DNA of 64,000 nt, from NCBI GenBank assembly GCA_025058735.1, contig JANXDX010000017.1, positions 34,708 through 98,707 of the forward strand, given 5' to 3'. The stretch is from Archaeoglobaceae archaeon (lineage in GTDB: Archaea; Halobacteriota; Archaeoglobi; Archaeoglobales; Archaeoglobaceae). Below are positions 55,862-64,000 of this stretch, piece after piece. Every line of letters starts with the position of its first letter. The stretch's first letter is position 1. Below the pieces are notes generated by a model. The model ran no database searches. It was given only the letters and a program-made list of their open reading frames with translations, and was not told the DNA's origin. Position numbers and translations under genes: made by a program.

Positions 55862-57109
55862 ATGACTGTTAAGACCTGGTCTCTCTACAGAAGTTCTACA
55901 AGACTTCTCATTACTGCAAGTGGTTCAAGAACTATGAGGAGGCTTCAGGGCTTTTTCGTCTGTCCAAAAATTTTCATGGGTAGCATGGCCCTATCGGTAG
56001 CTATGCTATCCATAGCTCCTCTCATGGAAAAGAAGAAAGCCTTTATAGTAACAGATAAAGCTATAAAGAATCTCGTTGAAAAAGTCTTACCACAATTCAA
56101 CCTTTTCGGATTTGAAGTTTACGTTTGCGATAAAGCTTTACCTGAACCACCTATAAAAGTTGTTGAGGAGATAGCTGAAGATATGAGAAAGTTTGAGCCA
56201 GATCTGATCGTTGCCGTAGGCGGTGGTTCTGCGATAGACTCTGCAAAGGGTGCTTGGATAAAGTATGAAAAACCTGAACTAGAAATAGGTACTCCAGTTC
56301 CCCTTACACCTTTGGGTTTAAGAAAGAAAGCTTTACTGATGGCAATTCCGACAACTGCTGGAACTGGAAGTGAAGCTACTGCTGCTTTAGTTCTAACAGA
56401 TACAGAAGTCGACCCTCCAAGAAAGATCGCGCATATGCATCAGGAATTAGTTCCAGATTTTGCAATACTTATTCCAGAACTTACAATGGAGATGCCAAGG
56501 GATCTTACAATAGGAACTGGATTAGATGCTCTAGCTCACGCCTTTGAAGCTTATATAAATAGAAACTGGGCAAATCCGATGACAGACAGCTTGTCCATCG
56601 GAGCTATGAAAACGATCTTTAAGTATTTACCAAGAGTAGTTGAAGAGCCTAGAAATTTAGAAGCACGTTTTAACATTCAAATTGCAGCTACAATGGCTGG
56701 ATTGGCTTTTTCTAATGGAGCAGTAGGATTAACTCACGCTTTAGGGCATGCTGTAGGTAAAGTTTATGGGATCCATCATGGAAAAGCTGTAGGAATGATG
56801 ATACCGTACGTTTTAAATTTCGTAGCAAAAGTCAACGACAGCTACATAGATTTGGCTAAAGAGTTTGAAATAAAAGAAAATTATCTAGAAAATCTTACAA
56901 GGTTCTTCAAAAATTTCATAGAAAGCTTTGGAGTATCAACAATTCTAAAAGATTATGTAAGTGAAGATAGATTTAGACAAACCCTGGAAGTTGTTGCACG
57001 GTATGCTGTTGAAGATCCTACAGCAGCTCAGAGTATTAGACAGGTTGGAGTTGAAGATGCAAAGAAATTGCTCGAATGTGTTTTTTCAGGTAAAATGCCA
57101 GATTGGTGA
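55862..57109 (+). CDS. Iron-containing alcohol dehydrogenase
   Basis: A 415-residue group III alcohol dehydrogenase. NAD(P)-binding VGGGSAIDSAKG is near 121; the metal ligands are the Asp and His in GLDALAHAFEAY and the His pair in THALGHAVGKVYGIHHGKA. Members oxidise alcohols or reduce aldehydes. The TGA stop lies in the Shine-Dalgarno (GGTGATC) of the aldehyde:ferredoxin oxidoreductase that follows, so aldehydes made here can be passed on to it. Confidence 0.9.
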   Translation: MTVKTWSLYRSSTRLLITASGSRTMRRLQGFFVCPKIFMGSMALSVAMLSIAPLMEKKKAFIVTDKAIKNLVEKVLPQFNLFGFEVYVCDKALPEPPIKVVEEIAEDMRKFEPDLIVAVGGGSAIDSAKGAWIKYEKPELEIGTPVPLTPLGLRKKALLMAIPTTAGTGSEATAALVLTDTEVDPPRKIAHMHQELVPDFAILIPELTMEMPRDLTIGTGLDALAHAFEAYINRNWANPMTDSLSIGAMKTIFKYLPRVVEEPRNLEARFNIQIAATMAGLAFSNGAVGLTHALGHAVGKVYGIHHGKAVGMMIPYVLNFVAKVNDSYIDLAKEFEIKENYLENLTRFFKNFIESFGVSTILKDYVSEDRFRQTLEVVARYAVEDPTAAQSIRQVGVEDAKKLLECVFSGKMPDW

Positions 57110-57114
57110 TCTAA

Positions 57115-58905
57115 ATGAAAGGTTACTGGGGAAAAATTTTGCATGTAGATCTTTCAAAAAAGGATGTAAAGGAGGTTGAGTTAAAAGATGTTGATGTAAA
57201 GATGTTCATAGGAGGGAGTGGATTAGCAGCTAAACTTCTTTACAACTCGATAACATCAGACCTAAGTCCTTTTTCACCTAAAAACCAGATAGCTTTCATG
57301 ACTGGGCCTTTTACAGATTTGGTCCCATCTGGGAGTAGATACAGTGTAGCATCCATCTCTCCTCACGGCTACTGGGGTGAAGCTAGTTCTGGCGGATATT
57401 TTGGAGCTTGGTTGAAAAGAACTGGGTACGATGGGTTAATAATATCTGGAAAGGCTGAAAGGCCTGTTTATTTAGTTGTTTCAAATGGTAAAGCTGAGAT
57501 CAGAGATGCATCTCATTTGTGGGGAAAAGATACTTATGAAACTCAGGAGATCATAAAAAAAGAGTTTGATAAGAGAGCAAGAGTAGCTTGCATAGGTCCA
57601 GCTGGAGAAAATTTAGTGAAATTTGCTTGTATAATAAACGATGCAGGAAGAGCCGCTGGAAGAACTGGAATGGGGGCTATAATTGGAAGTAAAAAATTGA
57701 AAGCCATAGCAGTTTATGGAGATAAAAAAATAGAAATAGCAAACGAAGACGCTTTAAAAGCAACTATAGAAGCTGTAAATATTGTAAGTTCGATAAACAT
57801 AATTTACAACTTGCTTTCTCGCTATGGAACTTTAGGATACATAGAAATTGGAATGCTCTTTGGTGACGTTCCTGCAAGATATTTCACATCTACAGTTTTT
57901 CCTGCAGAAAAGGTTGATGCGATCACTCTGATGGAAAAGTATAAAACTAGAAAATACTCTTGTCACTACTGCCCAATTGGATGTGGGAAAGTTGTAGAAT
58001 TTAAAAAGATGGGAGTCGATGAAGTAGATACACCTGAATATGAAACGGTTGTAGCTCTAGGTCCTTTGTGCGAAAATTACGATTTAGAAACAATACTTTA
58101 TGCAAACCATCTTTGCAACTCTTTGGGTTTAGATACGATCTCGATGGGTGTATGCATAGCTTTCCTCATGTACCTTGGAAAAGTTGAATGGGGAGACAGT
58201 GAAAAGATGTTGGAATTAATTAAGCTAACAGCGAAAAGGGAAGGAATTGGAGATGTACTTGCTGAAGGTACTAAAGGAATTGCTGCAAAATTTGGTGTAA
58301 GTGATGACTTTGCAGCTAATGTTAAAGGAGTGGAAGTTCCTATGCACGATGCAAGAGCCTTCTTTGGACAAGCTTTAAGTTATGCCACTTCTCCAAGAGG
58401 GGCTTGTCATCTAAAGCCAGACTGGTATCAGTTCGAAATAGGTGCTGGAATTGCAGAGATCGGATTAACTCCAGCTGAAGTTGAACTTGGAATATATCCA
58501 GGGGATAGATTCAACATGGATGGAAGAATTTCTAGTTTTATAGTTTATCAAAACTACAGAGAGTTGTTTGATTCCTTACTACTTTGCAAGTTCTCTCCAG
58601 CAACGCCTTCGCAGGTACTTGCGATGTTCAACGCTATAACAGATTTTAACTTTACGATGGATGAATTTTTGAAGGCAGGAGAAAGGATAATGAATTTGAA
58701 GAGGATGATAAACGTAAAACGTGGAATAAGTAGTAAAGATGATAAACTACCGAGAATAATAGTAGATGCTCTTAAAGCTGGACCTACAGCTGGAAAAACA
58801 CCTAAAATAGATGAGATGTTGATCGAGTACTACAAGTTGAGAGGGTGGAATGAAAAAGGTATTCCTAAAGAGGATAAACTGAAGGAGCTCGGTTTAATTC
58901 TCTAA
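57115..58905 (+). CDS. aor: Aldehyde:ferredoxin oxidoreductase (tungsten)
   Basis: A 596-residue tungstopterin enzyme oxidising aldehydes to acids with ferredoxin. The N-terminal domain has the family opening MKGYWGKILHVDLS, with GEASSGGYFGAWLKRTGYDG near 103; the Fe-S ligands are in CHYCPIGCG near 283 and LLLCKF near 491. DAGRAAGRTGMGAIIGSKK and HDARAFFGQALSYATSPRG are also typical. Coupled to the upstream alcohol dehydrogenase; it converges with and overlaps the HdrA-like gene by 41 bases. Confidence 0.94.
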   Translation: MKGYWGKILHVDLSKKDVKEVELKDVDVKMFIGGSGLAAKLLYNSITSDLSPFSPKNQIAFMTGPFTDLVPSGSRYSVASISPHGYWGEASSGGYFGAWLKRTGYDGLIISGKAERPVYLVVSNGKAEIRDASHLWGKDTYETQEIIKKEFDKRARVACIGPAGENLVKFACIINDAGRAAGRTGMGAIIGSKKLKAIAVYGDKKIEIANEDALKATIEAVNIVSSINIIYNLLSRYGTLGYIEIGMLFGDVPARYFTSTVFPAEKVDAITLMEKYKTRKYSCHYCPIGCGKVVEFKKMGVDEVDTPEYETVVALGPLCENYDLETILYANHLCNSLGLDTISMGVCIAFLMYLGKVEWGDSEKMLELIKLTAKREGIGDVLAEGTKGIAAKFGVSDDFAANVKGVEVPMHDARAFFGQALSYATSPRGACHLKPDWYQFEIGAGIAEIGLTPAEVELGIYPGDRFNMDGRISSFIVYQNYRELFDSLLLCKFSPATPSQVLAMFNAITDFNFTMDEFLKAGERIMNLKRMINVKRGISSKDDKLPRIIVDALKAGPTAGKTPKIDEMLIEYYKLRGWNEKGIPKEDKLKELGLIL

Positions 58906-61174
58906 TTTTTTTCACAAAATCATTTACACTTTTTGCAAAGACTTCAGCTTCTCCAGATGATAACCAAACGTATTCTACTCTTTCTCCAATTTCTTTGATC
59001 TCTTTTAGAGAATCTATTCTATTCTTAGCTTTCAAATTTCCAGTTCTGAAGTGACATTCACCTATTCTACATCCAACGATCAAAACTCCGTCTATTCCTA
59101 GTTCTAAAGCTTTCAAGATCCAAGCGGGATCAACTCTTCCACTACATGGAACTCTTATTATTCTGACGTTTGGCTCGTATTCGATTTTCATCATTCCAGC
59201 AAGATCCGCTGCACCGTAGCCACAGTACCAGCAGCAAAAAGCTAAGATAACAGGATCTACGTTTTTTTCTGAAGCTAAAGCCTCGATCATAGCTTCAATT
59301 CCATCGTTGTTGAAAAAACCCATGTCTATAGCATCTACTGGACAAGATGCAACGCAAATTCCGCACATAGTGCAAGCTTTTGGATTTATCTTTGCTTTTT
59401 TGTTAACACTTACAGCTTTAAAATCGCACACGTTTTCACAGATCTTGCAACCTATACACTTTTCTTCATTTACAAAGGCGAAGTAGGGATCAAACTCAGT
59501 CTCTCCACTTATTATCAACTGTAAAGCCTTCGATGCAGCCAATCCAGCTGAAAATACTGAATCTTGTATATCCTTTGGTCCACTTGCACATCCAGCTACG
59601 AATATTCCCTTGACGTTCGTCTCAGCCGGTTTAAGCTTTGGATGTGAAACATCTAAAAAACCATCTTCGCCAACTCCTATTCCAAGCATTTTAGCTACAT
59701 CATTTTCCCCTTCCATTCCAACAGCTAGGACAACTAGATCAAAAACTTCACTCCTAACATCTCCTTCTAAAGTACTTTCATAGCTTATAACTAAACTTTT
59801 ATCTTCAAGCTCAATCACTTCTCCAACTTTACCTCTAACAAATCTAACCCCGCTCTCCTGAACTCTCTTGTAGAATTCTTCGTACATCTTTCCAAAAGCT
59901 CTTATATCTATATAGAAAACTGTAATTTCTACATCTGGATACCTACGCTTTATTGCATAAGCGTTTTTTAAACTTGCCATGCAACAAACTCTGCTGCAAT
60001 GTCTATTGGTTTTCTCATCTCTACTTCCAACGCAAAGGATAAAGGCAACTCTTTTAGGAAGAGCAAAATCGGATGGTCTAATTAGTTTTCCCTTCGTAGG
60101 CCCGCTTGCAGAAAGAAGTCTTTCTAACTCAAAAAGAGTTATTACATTCTGGTATTTTCCATAACCTAGTTCTGGTAATTTCTTCGCATCAAAAAGCTTG
60201 TATCCTGTAGCTACTATTATTGCACCTACTTTTATTTCGATGTTTTCAACTTTTTGTTCAAAGTTGACAGCCTTAGGTTGACAGGCTTTTTCACACAGCC
60301 TACAGCCTATACAGTTCTCCCAGTCTATCGTTGCATAAAGAGGAGTTGATTGAGGAAAAGGGATGTAAATAGCTTTCCTTGGCCCCATTCCAAAGTTGTA
60401 CTCACTTGAAACTTCCACTGGACAAACGCTACTACAATCGTTTATACAGCCTTTGCACTTGCTCTCATCTACAAATCTAGGATACTTCTTAATTTTTATG
60501 TTAAAATTCCCAACCGAACCACTAACTTCTTCAACTTTTGCATTCGTGATCACGGTGACGTTCTCGTGCTTCCAAACATCGCTCATCTTGGGAGCTAAGA
60601 TACATATTGAACAATCGTTCGTTGGAAAAACTTCGTTCAGTAAAGCCATGTGACCTCCTATAGTAGGTCTTTTCTCTATCAAATAAACTTTGTATCCAGA
60701 ATCCGCTATTGTTAAAGCAGCCTCAATTCCAGCCACTCCAGCTCCAATCACCGCTACACTTTTATTTATTTCAATTTTTACTTTTTCAAGTGGTCTATTT
60801 TTTTCAACTTTAGCTACAGCCATTCTTACTAAATCTCTAGTTTTATCAGTTGCAGCTCTAACGTCGCTGTGAACCCAAGAGCATTGCTCTCTGATGTTAG
60901 CTATTTCAACCATGTAAGGATTCAAACCAGCTCTAATAGCTACTCTTCTAAAAGTGGCTTCATGAAGCTTTGGACTACAAGCAGCTACAACTACAGCGTC
61001 TAGTTTTTTATCTTTTATTGCAGAAGCTATTTCTTCTTGATCGGAATTTGAACATGCGTAGTTTAAATCTTTTGCATATGTAACAAATTTTTTAGCATAA
61101 TCAACAACATCTTTAACATCAACAACTCTTGCTATATTCATACCACAGTGACAGACAAATACACCTAAATTCAT
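58865..61174 (-). CDS. HdrA-MvhD fusion (heterodisulfide-reductase-like electron-transfer flavoprotein)
   Basis: A 769-residue protein. FAD-binding GAGVAGIEAALT is near residue 140; ferredoxin motifs CIGCRLCEKACQP, CIGCKICENVCDF and CTMCGICVASCP follow the insertion domain. The C-terminal ~130 residues are MvhD-like (CCWYCGYGAADLAG, GCRIGECHFRTGN). The first HdrA cluster reads C-x2-C-x3-C-x3-C (CKGCINDC...C), one residue longer than usual. Such fusions accept or bifurcate electrons between ferredoxin, NADH/F420 and thiol partners. No HdrBC, hydrogenase or Fdh genes adjoin it. Confidence 0.9.
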   Translation of the reverse strand: MNLGVFVCHCGMNIARVVDVKDVVDYAKKFVTYAKDLNYACSNSDQEEIASAIKDKKLDAVVVAACSPKLHEATFRRVAIRAGLNPYMVEIANIREQCSWVHSDVRAATDKTRDLVRMAVAKVEKNRPLEKVKIEINKSVAVIGAGVAGIEAALTIADSGYKVYLIEKRPTIGGHMALLNEVFPTNDCSICILAPKMSDVWKHENVTVITNAKVEEVSGSVGNFNIKIKKYPRFVDESKCKGCINDCSSVCPVEVSSEYNFGMGPRKAIYIPFPQSTPLYATIDWENCIGCRLCEKACQPKAVNFEQKVENIEIKVGAIIVATGYKLFDAKKLPELGYGKYQNVITLFELERLLSASGPTKGKLIRPSDFALPKRVAFILCVGSRDEKTNRHCSRVCCMASLKNAYAIKRRYPDVEITVFYIDIRAFGKMYEEFYKRVQESGVRFVRGKVGEVIELEDKSLVISYESTLEGDVRSEVFDLVVLAVGMEGENDVAKMLGIGVGEDGFLDVSHPKLKPAETNVKGIFVAGCASGPKDIQDSVFSAGLAASKALQLIISGETEFDPYFAFVNEEKCIGCKICENVCDFKAVSVNKKAKINPKACTMCGICVASCPVDAIDMGFFNNDGIEAMIEALASEKNVDPVILAFCCWYCGYGAADLAGMMKIEYEPNVRIIRVPCSGRVDPAWILKALELGIDGVLIVGCRIGECHFRTGNLKAKNRIDSLKEIKEIGERVEYVWLSSGEAEVFAKSVNDFVKKIRELNRAPSVYPL

Positions 61175-61398
61175 CCTTTAACATCAAAATTTCGATTTAA
61201 AACGTTTCCTATAAAGGTTTAAAACTTTAATATTATTTTATATTATTATTTTTAATTAAAAATTTAATTTTATATTAAAATTTAGATTAAGTTTGACAAG
61301 AGTTATGTAAATATAAAAATAATATTTATTAATTATATGTTTTAATATAAATTTTAACCTAAACTTATATTTATCGTTAAAATTTAAAAATAGCAAAG

Positions 61399-61408
61399 CT
61401 TAAATAAG
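61399..61408 (+). promoter_or_regulatory. TATA box for the A-type ATP synthase operon
   Basis: CTTAAATAAG is about 50 bases before ATG 61453, leaving a short 5' leader that ends in GGTGGGTATC. The 225 bases before it, back to the HdrA-like gene, are extremely A+T-rich and hold no gene. Confidence 0.55.
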
Positions 61409-61452
61409 CTTTTGAAGTGTTTGCTAAGGATTCCAAGGAACAGGTGGGTATC

Positions 61453-61782
61453 ATGGAAAAAACAGAAATATTTGAAAAGATCAAGAGAGCTGAATTAGAA
61501 ACTGAAGACAAAATTAAAAAAGCTGAAGAATTTAAGAAAAACAAGATTTTCGAAGCGAAAATTCAGGCAAGAAAGATAATAGAAGATGCAGAAAATGAGG
61601 CTATAAGAATAAGAAACGAAATGCTAGAAAAAGCCAAAAAAGATATTGAAACTCAGAAACAAGATATTAGAAGAGTTAAAAGTAAAGAAATTGAAGAAGT
61701 AGAAGTGAAAGGTAAGAGCAACATTTGGAAAGCTGTAGACTATCTTTACAACGAATTTGTGAGGGCGGTAGAGCATGCTTAA
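61453..61782 (+). CDS. atpH: A-type ATP synthase subunit H
   Basis: A 109-residue, almost wholly helical and highly charged protein that forms the peripheral stalk with subunit E. Alternating Lys and Glu heptads (KKAEEFKKNKIFEAKIQARKI) are typical. ATG 61453 follows GGTGGGTATC. First gene of the A1Ao operon, overlapping subunit I by eight bases. Confidence 0.88.
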   Translation: MEKTEIFEKIKRAELETEDKIKKAEEFKKNKIFEAKIQARKIIEDAENEAIRIRNEMLEKAKKDIETQKQDIRRVKSKEIEEVEVKGKSNIWKAVDYLYNEFVRAVEHA

Positions 61783-63871
61783 ACCAGAAAAAATGGTTAA
61801 AGTATCTATTATAGGTCCTAGAGACCTTTTTGAAGCTACAGTGGAGAAGCTCTACCGTCTAAATCTTTTACACGTGGAAGAGTTGAAAGAAGATGGATAC
61901 TTTAGAGTTGGTGAACCACTGGAAAAGGCCCCTCTCACCTCAAGGAATCTGCTACAAATTAGAAGCTATTTATCTTATTTAAAAGTTGATTCTAATAAGA
62001 TTATACCAAAGAAAAAGTACAAAGAAAAGGAAATAAGAGAACAACTTTCAAGAAAACTTGGAGAATACAACGAACTCGTAGGGAAAAAAATCGAAGAAAT
62101 AAGATCTATCAACGAAAAATTAAGATTTTTAGAAGAAGAGATCAATACTATAGAACCGCTGAAGCTTTTAGATATTTCACCAAAATTTCTGAGAGGATAC
62201 AAATCTCTTAAAGTTTTTGTAGGCTACGTTAAGAAAGATCCCAGTGAAGAAATCGCTAAAATAACAAACGTCTTTGAAATTTTCAAAGCTGAATACAAAA
62301 AGGAACTAGTCGTTGCTGTTTTTGTAAAGAATGAAGTTGCTGAAGAAGTACTTAAAGTCCTTCAAGTGTATGGCTTTAAAGAAATACCTGTTCCTGAAGT
62401 AGAAGATTTTGATGCTAAACTTTCAGAAATAGAAAAAACAAAAAAAGAATTGAATGAAAGGAAAAGTAAGCTTGAAATAGAGATAGAAGAAATAAAAGTG
62501 AAAGAGACAGAACTTTTACTAGCTATAGAAGAATTTTTGAGCTCTGAAGCGGAAAAATCTGAACTTCCACTTAGAACACTTATTTCTAAATATACTTTCG
62601 TTGTAGCCGGATATATTCCAGTTAAAAAACTAAACGAGTTTAAAAAAAGCATTGAAGAGCTGAAAAAAGTAACAGTCGAAATTTTAGATGGAGAAAGTGG
62701 TACTCCACCGACAAAGCTTAGTAATCCATCTTTTGTTAAAAACTTCGAAATTCTATCAACTACCTACGCTATACCAAAGTACAAGGAAATTGATCCGACG
62801 TGGATGATGTCTATATTTTTCACGATATTCTTTGGTATGATGCTCGGAGACATAGGCTATGGCTTGTCGATACTTGTCGCTTCACTCTATCTAAAAAGGA
62901 TATTCAAAACTGAGGGTTGGCAAAGACTTTTAAACATAGGCGTTTACGTTGGTGTATCTTCTATGTTCTTTGGATTCATATATGGTGAATTCTTTGGACC
63001 TTTCATAGTACCTGGGTTTAAAGACCCGAACGAAGTTCACTTTCTAGGCAAAGTTCTGTACGATCTTTACGCTTTCAATCATCATCATCCAATATTCGAC
63101 AGAATAGAAGAATTTGGAATAAAAGCTTTGCTCTTCATAGTTTTAATGATGGGAATGTTTAAGATGCTTTTAGGATTCGCTTTAGGCTTTTACAACGTTT
63201 ATTTAGAACATGGATTTAAAGAAGCTATTTTTGAGAAAGGTTGCTGGTTTATGGGTGTTCTAGGATTAGTGTTTTTGATTTTGGGATTCTCATACAACGT
63301 GGGCATATTCACGTTGAACCCACCTTCTGGTTTTGGGGAAATTCTACCGAAAAACCTTTACATATTCGGACCTTATACAGTTGAAGATGGTTCAAAAGTA
63401 CCATTACCAATTCCAGGACTAATAGATGGTTGGGAAGCAGGAGTCAACGTTTTCTACTTAGCTGCACTACCGTTGATAGTTTTATGGTTTATAATATTCA
63501 TAAAAGCAGAAATTCCAAAAATGGGAGCATTTGGAGTTGTAATGGTGGTAGAACTCCTAACATGGCTTGGTCAGATAATAAGTTATGCACGACTCTTAGC
63601 GATCGGTTTATCTTCAGTTTACATAGCTTTTGTAGTAAACTACATCAGTTTAAAGCTTGCACATCCGCCAGGAATTGCGTTGCTACCGATTGCAATAATC
63701 ATAATGATACTATTCCATGGAGGAAACTTCTTACTTGGAATACTCGATCCTGGTTTACAGTCATTGCGTTTGCATTATGTAGAATTCTTTACAAAGTTTT
63801 TTGAGGGTGGTGGTAAGCTTTATAGACCATTCGGTAGAGTAAAGAAGTTCGTTGAAGAGGGAGGTGAATGA
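61775..63871 (+). CDS. atpI: A-type ATP synthase subunit I (a subunit)
   Basis: A 698-residue membrane subunit. The N-terminal ~330 residues are soluble with coiled coils; the rest has about seven to eight helices. FFGMMLGDIGYGL begins the membrane part; the functional Arg is in ISYARLLAIGLSS, and HGGNFLLGILDPGLQSLRLHYVEFFTKFF near the end lines the proton or sodium path. Full length; its stop abuts subunit K. Confidence 0.94.
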   Translation: MLKPEKMVKVSIIGPRDLFEATVEKLYRLNLLHVEELKEDGYFRVGEPLEKAPLTSRNLLQIRSYLSYLKVDSNKIIPKKKYKEKEIREQLSRKLGEYNELVGKKIEEIRSINEKLRFLEEEINTIEPLKLLDISPKFLRGYKSLKVFVGYVKKDPSEEIAKITNVFEIFKAEYKKELVVAVFVKNEVAEEVLKVLQVYGFKEIPVPEVEDFDAKLSEIEKTKKELNERKSKLEIEIEEIKVKETELLLAIEEFLSSEAEKSELPLRTLISKYTFVVAGYIPVKKLNEFKKSIEELKKVTVEILDGESGTPPTKLSNPSFVKNFEILSTTYAIPKYKEIDPTWMMSIFFTIFFGMMLGDIGYGLSILVASLYLKRIFKTEGWQRLLNIGVYVGVSSMFFGFIYGEFFGPFIVPGFKDPNEVHFLGKVLYDLYAFNHHHPIFDRIEEFGIKALLFIVLMMGMFKMLLGFALGFYNVYLEHGFKEAIFEKGCWFMGVLGLVFLILGFSYNVGIFTLNPPSGFGEILPKNLYIFGPYTVEDGSKVPLPIPGLIDGWEAGVNVFYLAALPLIVLWFIIFIKAEIPKMGAFGVVMVVELLTWLGQIISYARLLAIGLSSVYIAFVVNYISLKLAHPPGIALLPIAIIIMILFHGGNFLLGILDPGLQSLRLHYVEFFTKFFEGGGKLYRPFGRVKKFVEEGGE

Positions 63872-64000
63872 ATGGTTGAAGCTTTGATTAGTGAAGAAGC
63901 ATTTATAAAGGGCTGTGCTGCGATAGGTGCAGGTTTAGCTGTTGGACTTGCTGGAATTGGAGCTGGACTTGGAGAAAGTGGAATTGGAGCTGCTGCAGTA
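63872..64000 (+). CDS. atpK: A-type ATP synthase subunit K (proteolipid), 5' end
   Basis: Forty-three codons before the window ends. ATG 63872 follows GGGAGGTGAATG. A short N-terminus (about 16 residues) leads into a Gly/Ala-rich hydrophobic helix (AAIGAGLAVGLAGIGAGLGESGIG), the first hairpin of a rotor-ring proteolipid. The ion-binding carboxylate, normally further on, is beyond the window. Confidence 0.9.
   Translation, partial: MVEALISEEAFIKGCAAIGAGLAVGLAGIGAGLGESGIGAAAV

Overview
This window looks like a single contiguous stretch of an A+T-rich euryarchaeal chromosome, most probably from the Archaeoglobales or a close relative. That placement is an inference from gene content. Archaeal translation and replication genes are present: eL15, eS1, eL42, eS27, uL16/L10e, aRF1, class I LysRS, GINS and an A-type ATPase. 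They sit beside methanopterin C1 metabolism (mer), a CODH-type maturation ATPase (cooC), beta-oxidation genes with ETF, tungsten aldehyde oxidoreductase and an HdrA-MvhD fusion. No methyl-CoM reductase gene is seen. Promoters are TATA boxes about 26 bases before the start codon, often implying leaderless mRNAs. Where a Shine-Dalgarno exists it is GGTGATC-like.

Layout. 1-2.1 kb: end of an unidentified gene, cooC-DUF166 and a UPF0212 gene. 2.2-7.5 kb: a lipid/acyl-CoA operon (thiolase, DUF35 partner, fused hydroxyacyl-CoA dehydrogenase/enoyl-CoA hydratase, EtfBA). 7.6-12 kb: L10e, a hydrolase, DUF123, an OB-fold protein, dphB and rtcB. 12.1-16.2 kb: the loosest part, with three tRNAs (Glu, Gly, Val), a regulator-hydrolase pair, adenylate kinase, a secreted protein and a gene-poor stretch ending in a possible integrase remnant at tRNA-Val. 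16.2-25.5 kb: hemBA, pheT-apgM, sua5, small conserved proteins, a CTP-dependent lipid kinase-like membrane protein and an ADP-forming acyl-CoA synthetase. 25.7-36.4 kb: tRNA-Ile, then mostly minus-strand information-processing genes, including a tight lysS-radical SAM-DUF2551-uppS-prf1 run. 36.4-42.1 kb: branched-chain amino acid genes (ilvBN, ilvE), an ACT protein, homoserine dehydrogenase and a prepilin peptidase. 42.2-51.6 kb: DUF89, a Cys-rich protein, Brix, a CoA-disulfide-reductase-like flavoprotein, a radical SAM protein, gltX, aspS, a Cys-rich HTH regulator and mer. 51.6-55.8 kb: a bacterial-type tRNA-guanine transglycosylase facing a YhhQ-type transporter, then a BioY ECF transporter. 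55.9-61.2 kb: iron alcohol dehydrogenase, aldehyde:ferredoxin oxidoreductase and HdrA-MvhD. 61.4 kb to the end: the start of the A-type ATP synthase operon (H, I, K).

The most interesting signals are three. First, a bacterial-type Tgt with an altered base-binding pocket lies next to a queuosine-precursor transporter, which suggests 7-deazapurine salvage outside the archaeosine route. Second, the ACT-domain gene upstream of hom has no ATG/GTG start but a perfectly placed ACG behind a strong Shine-Dalgarno; one silent base in ilvE separates it from ATG. Third, an N-terminal reading frame runs into the 3' end of tRNA-Val in the geometry of a partitioned SSV-type integrase. The genome is very compact: several convergent gene pairs overlap at their 3' ends, and some stop codons lie inside the next gene's Shine-Dalgarno. 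No CRISPR array, transposase, rRNA or intein was seen.
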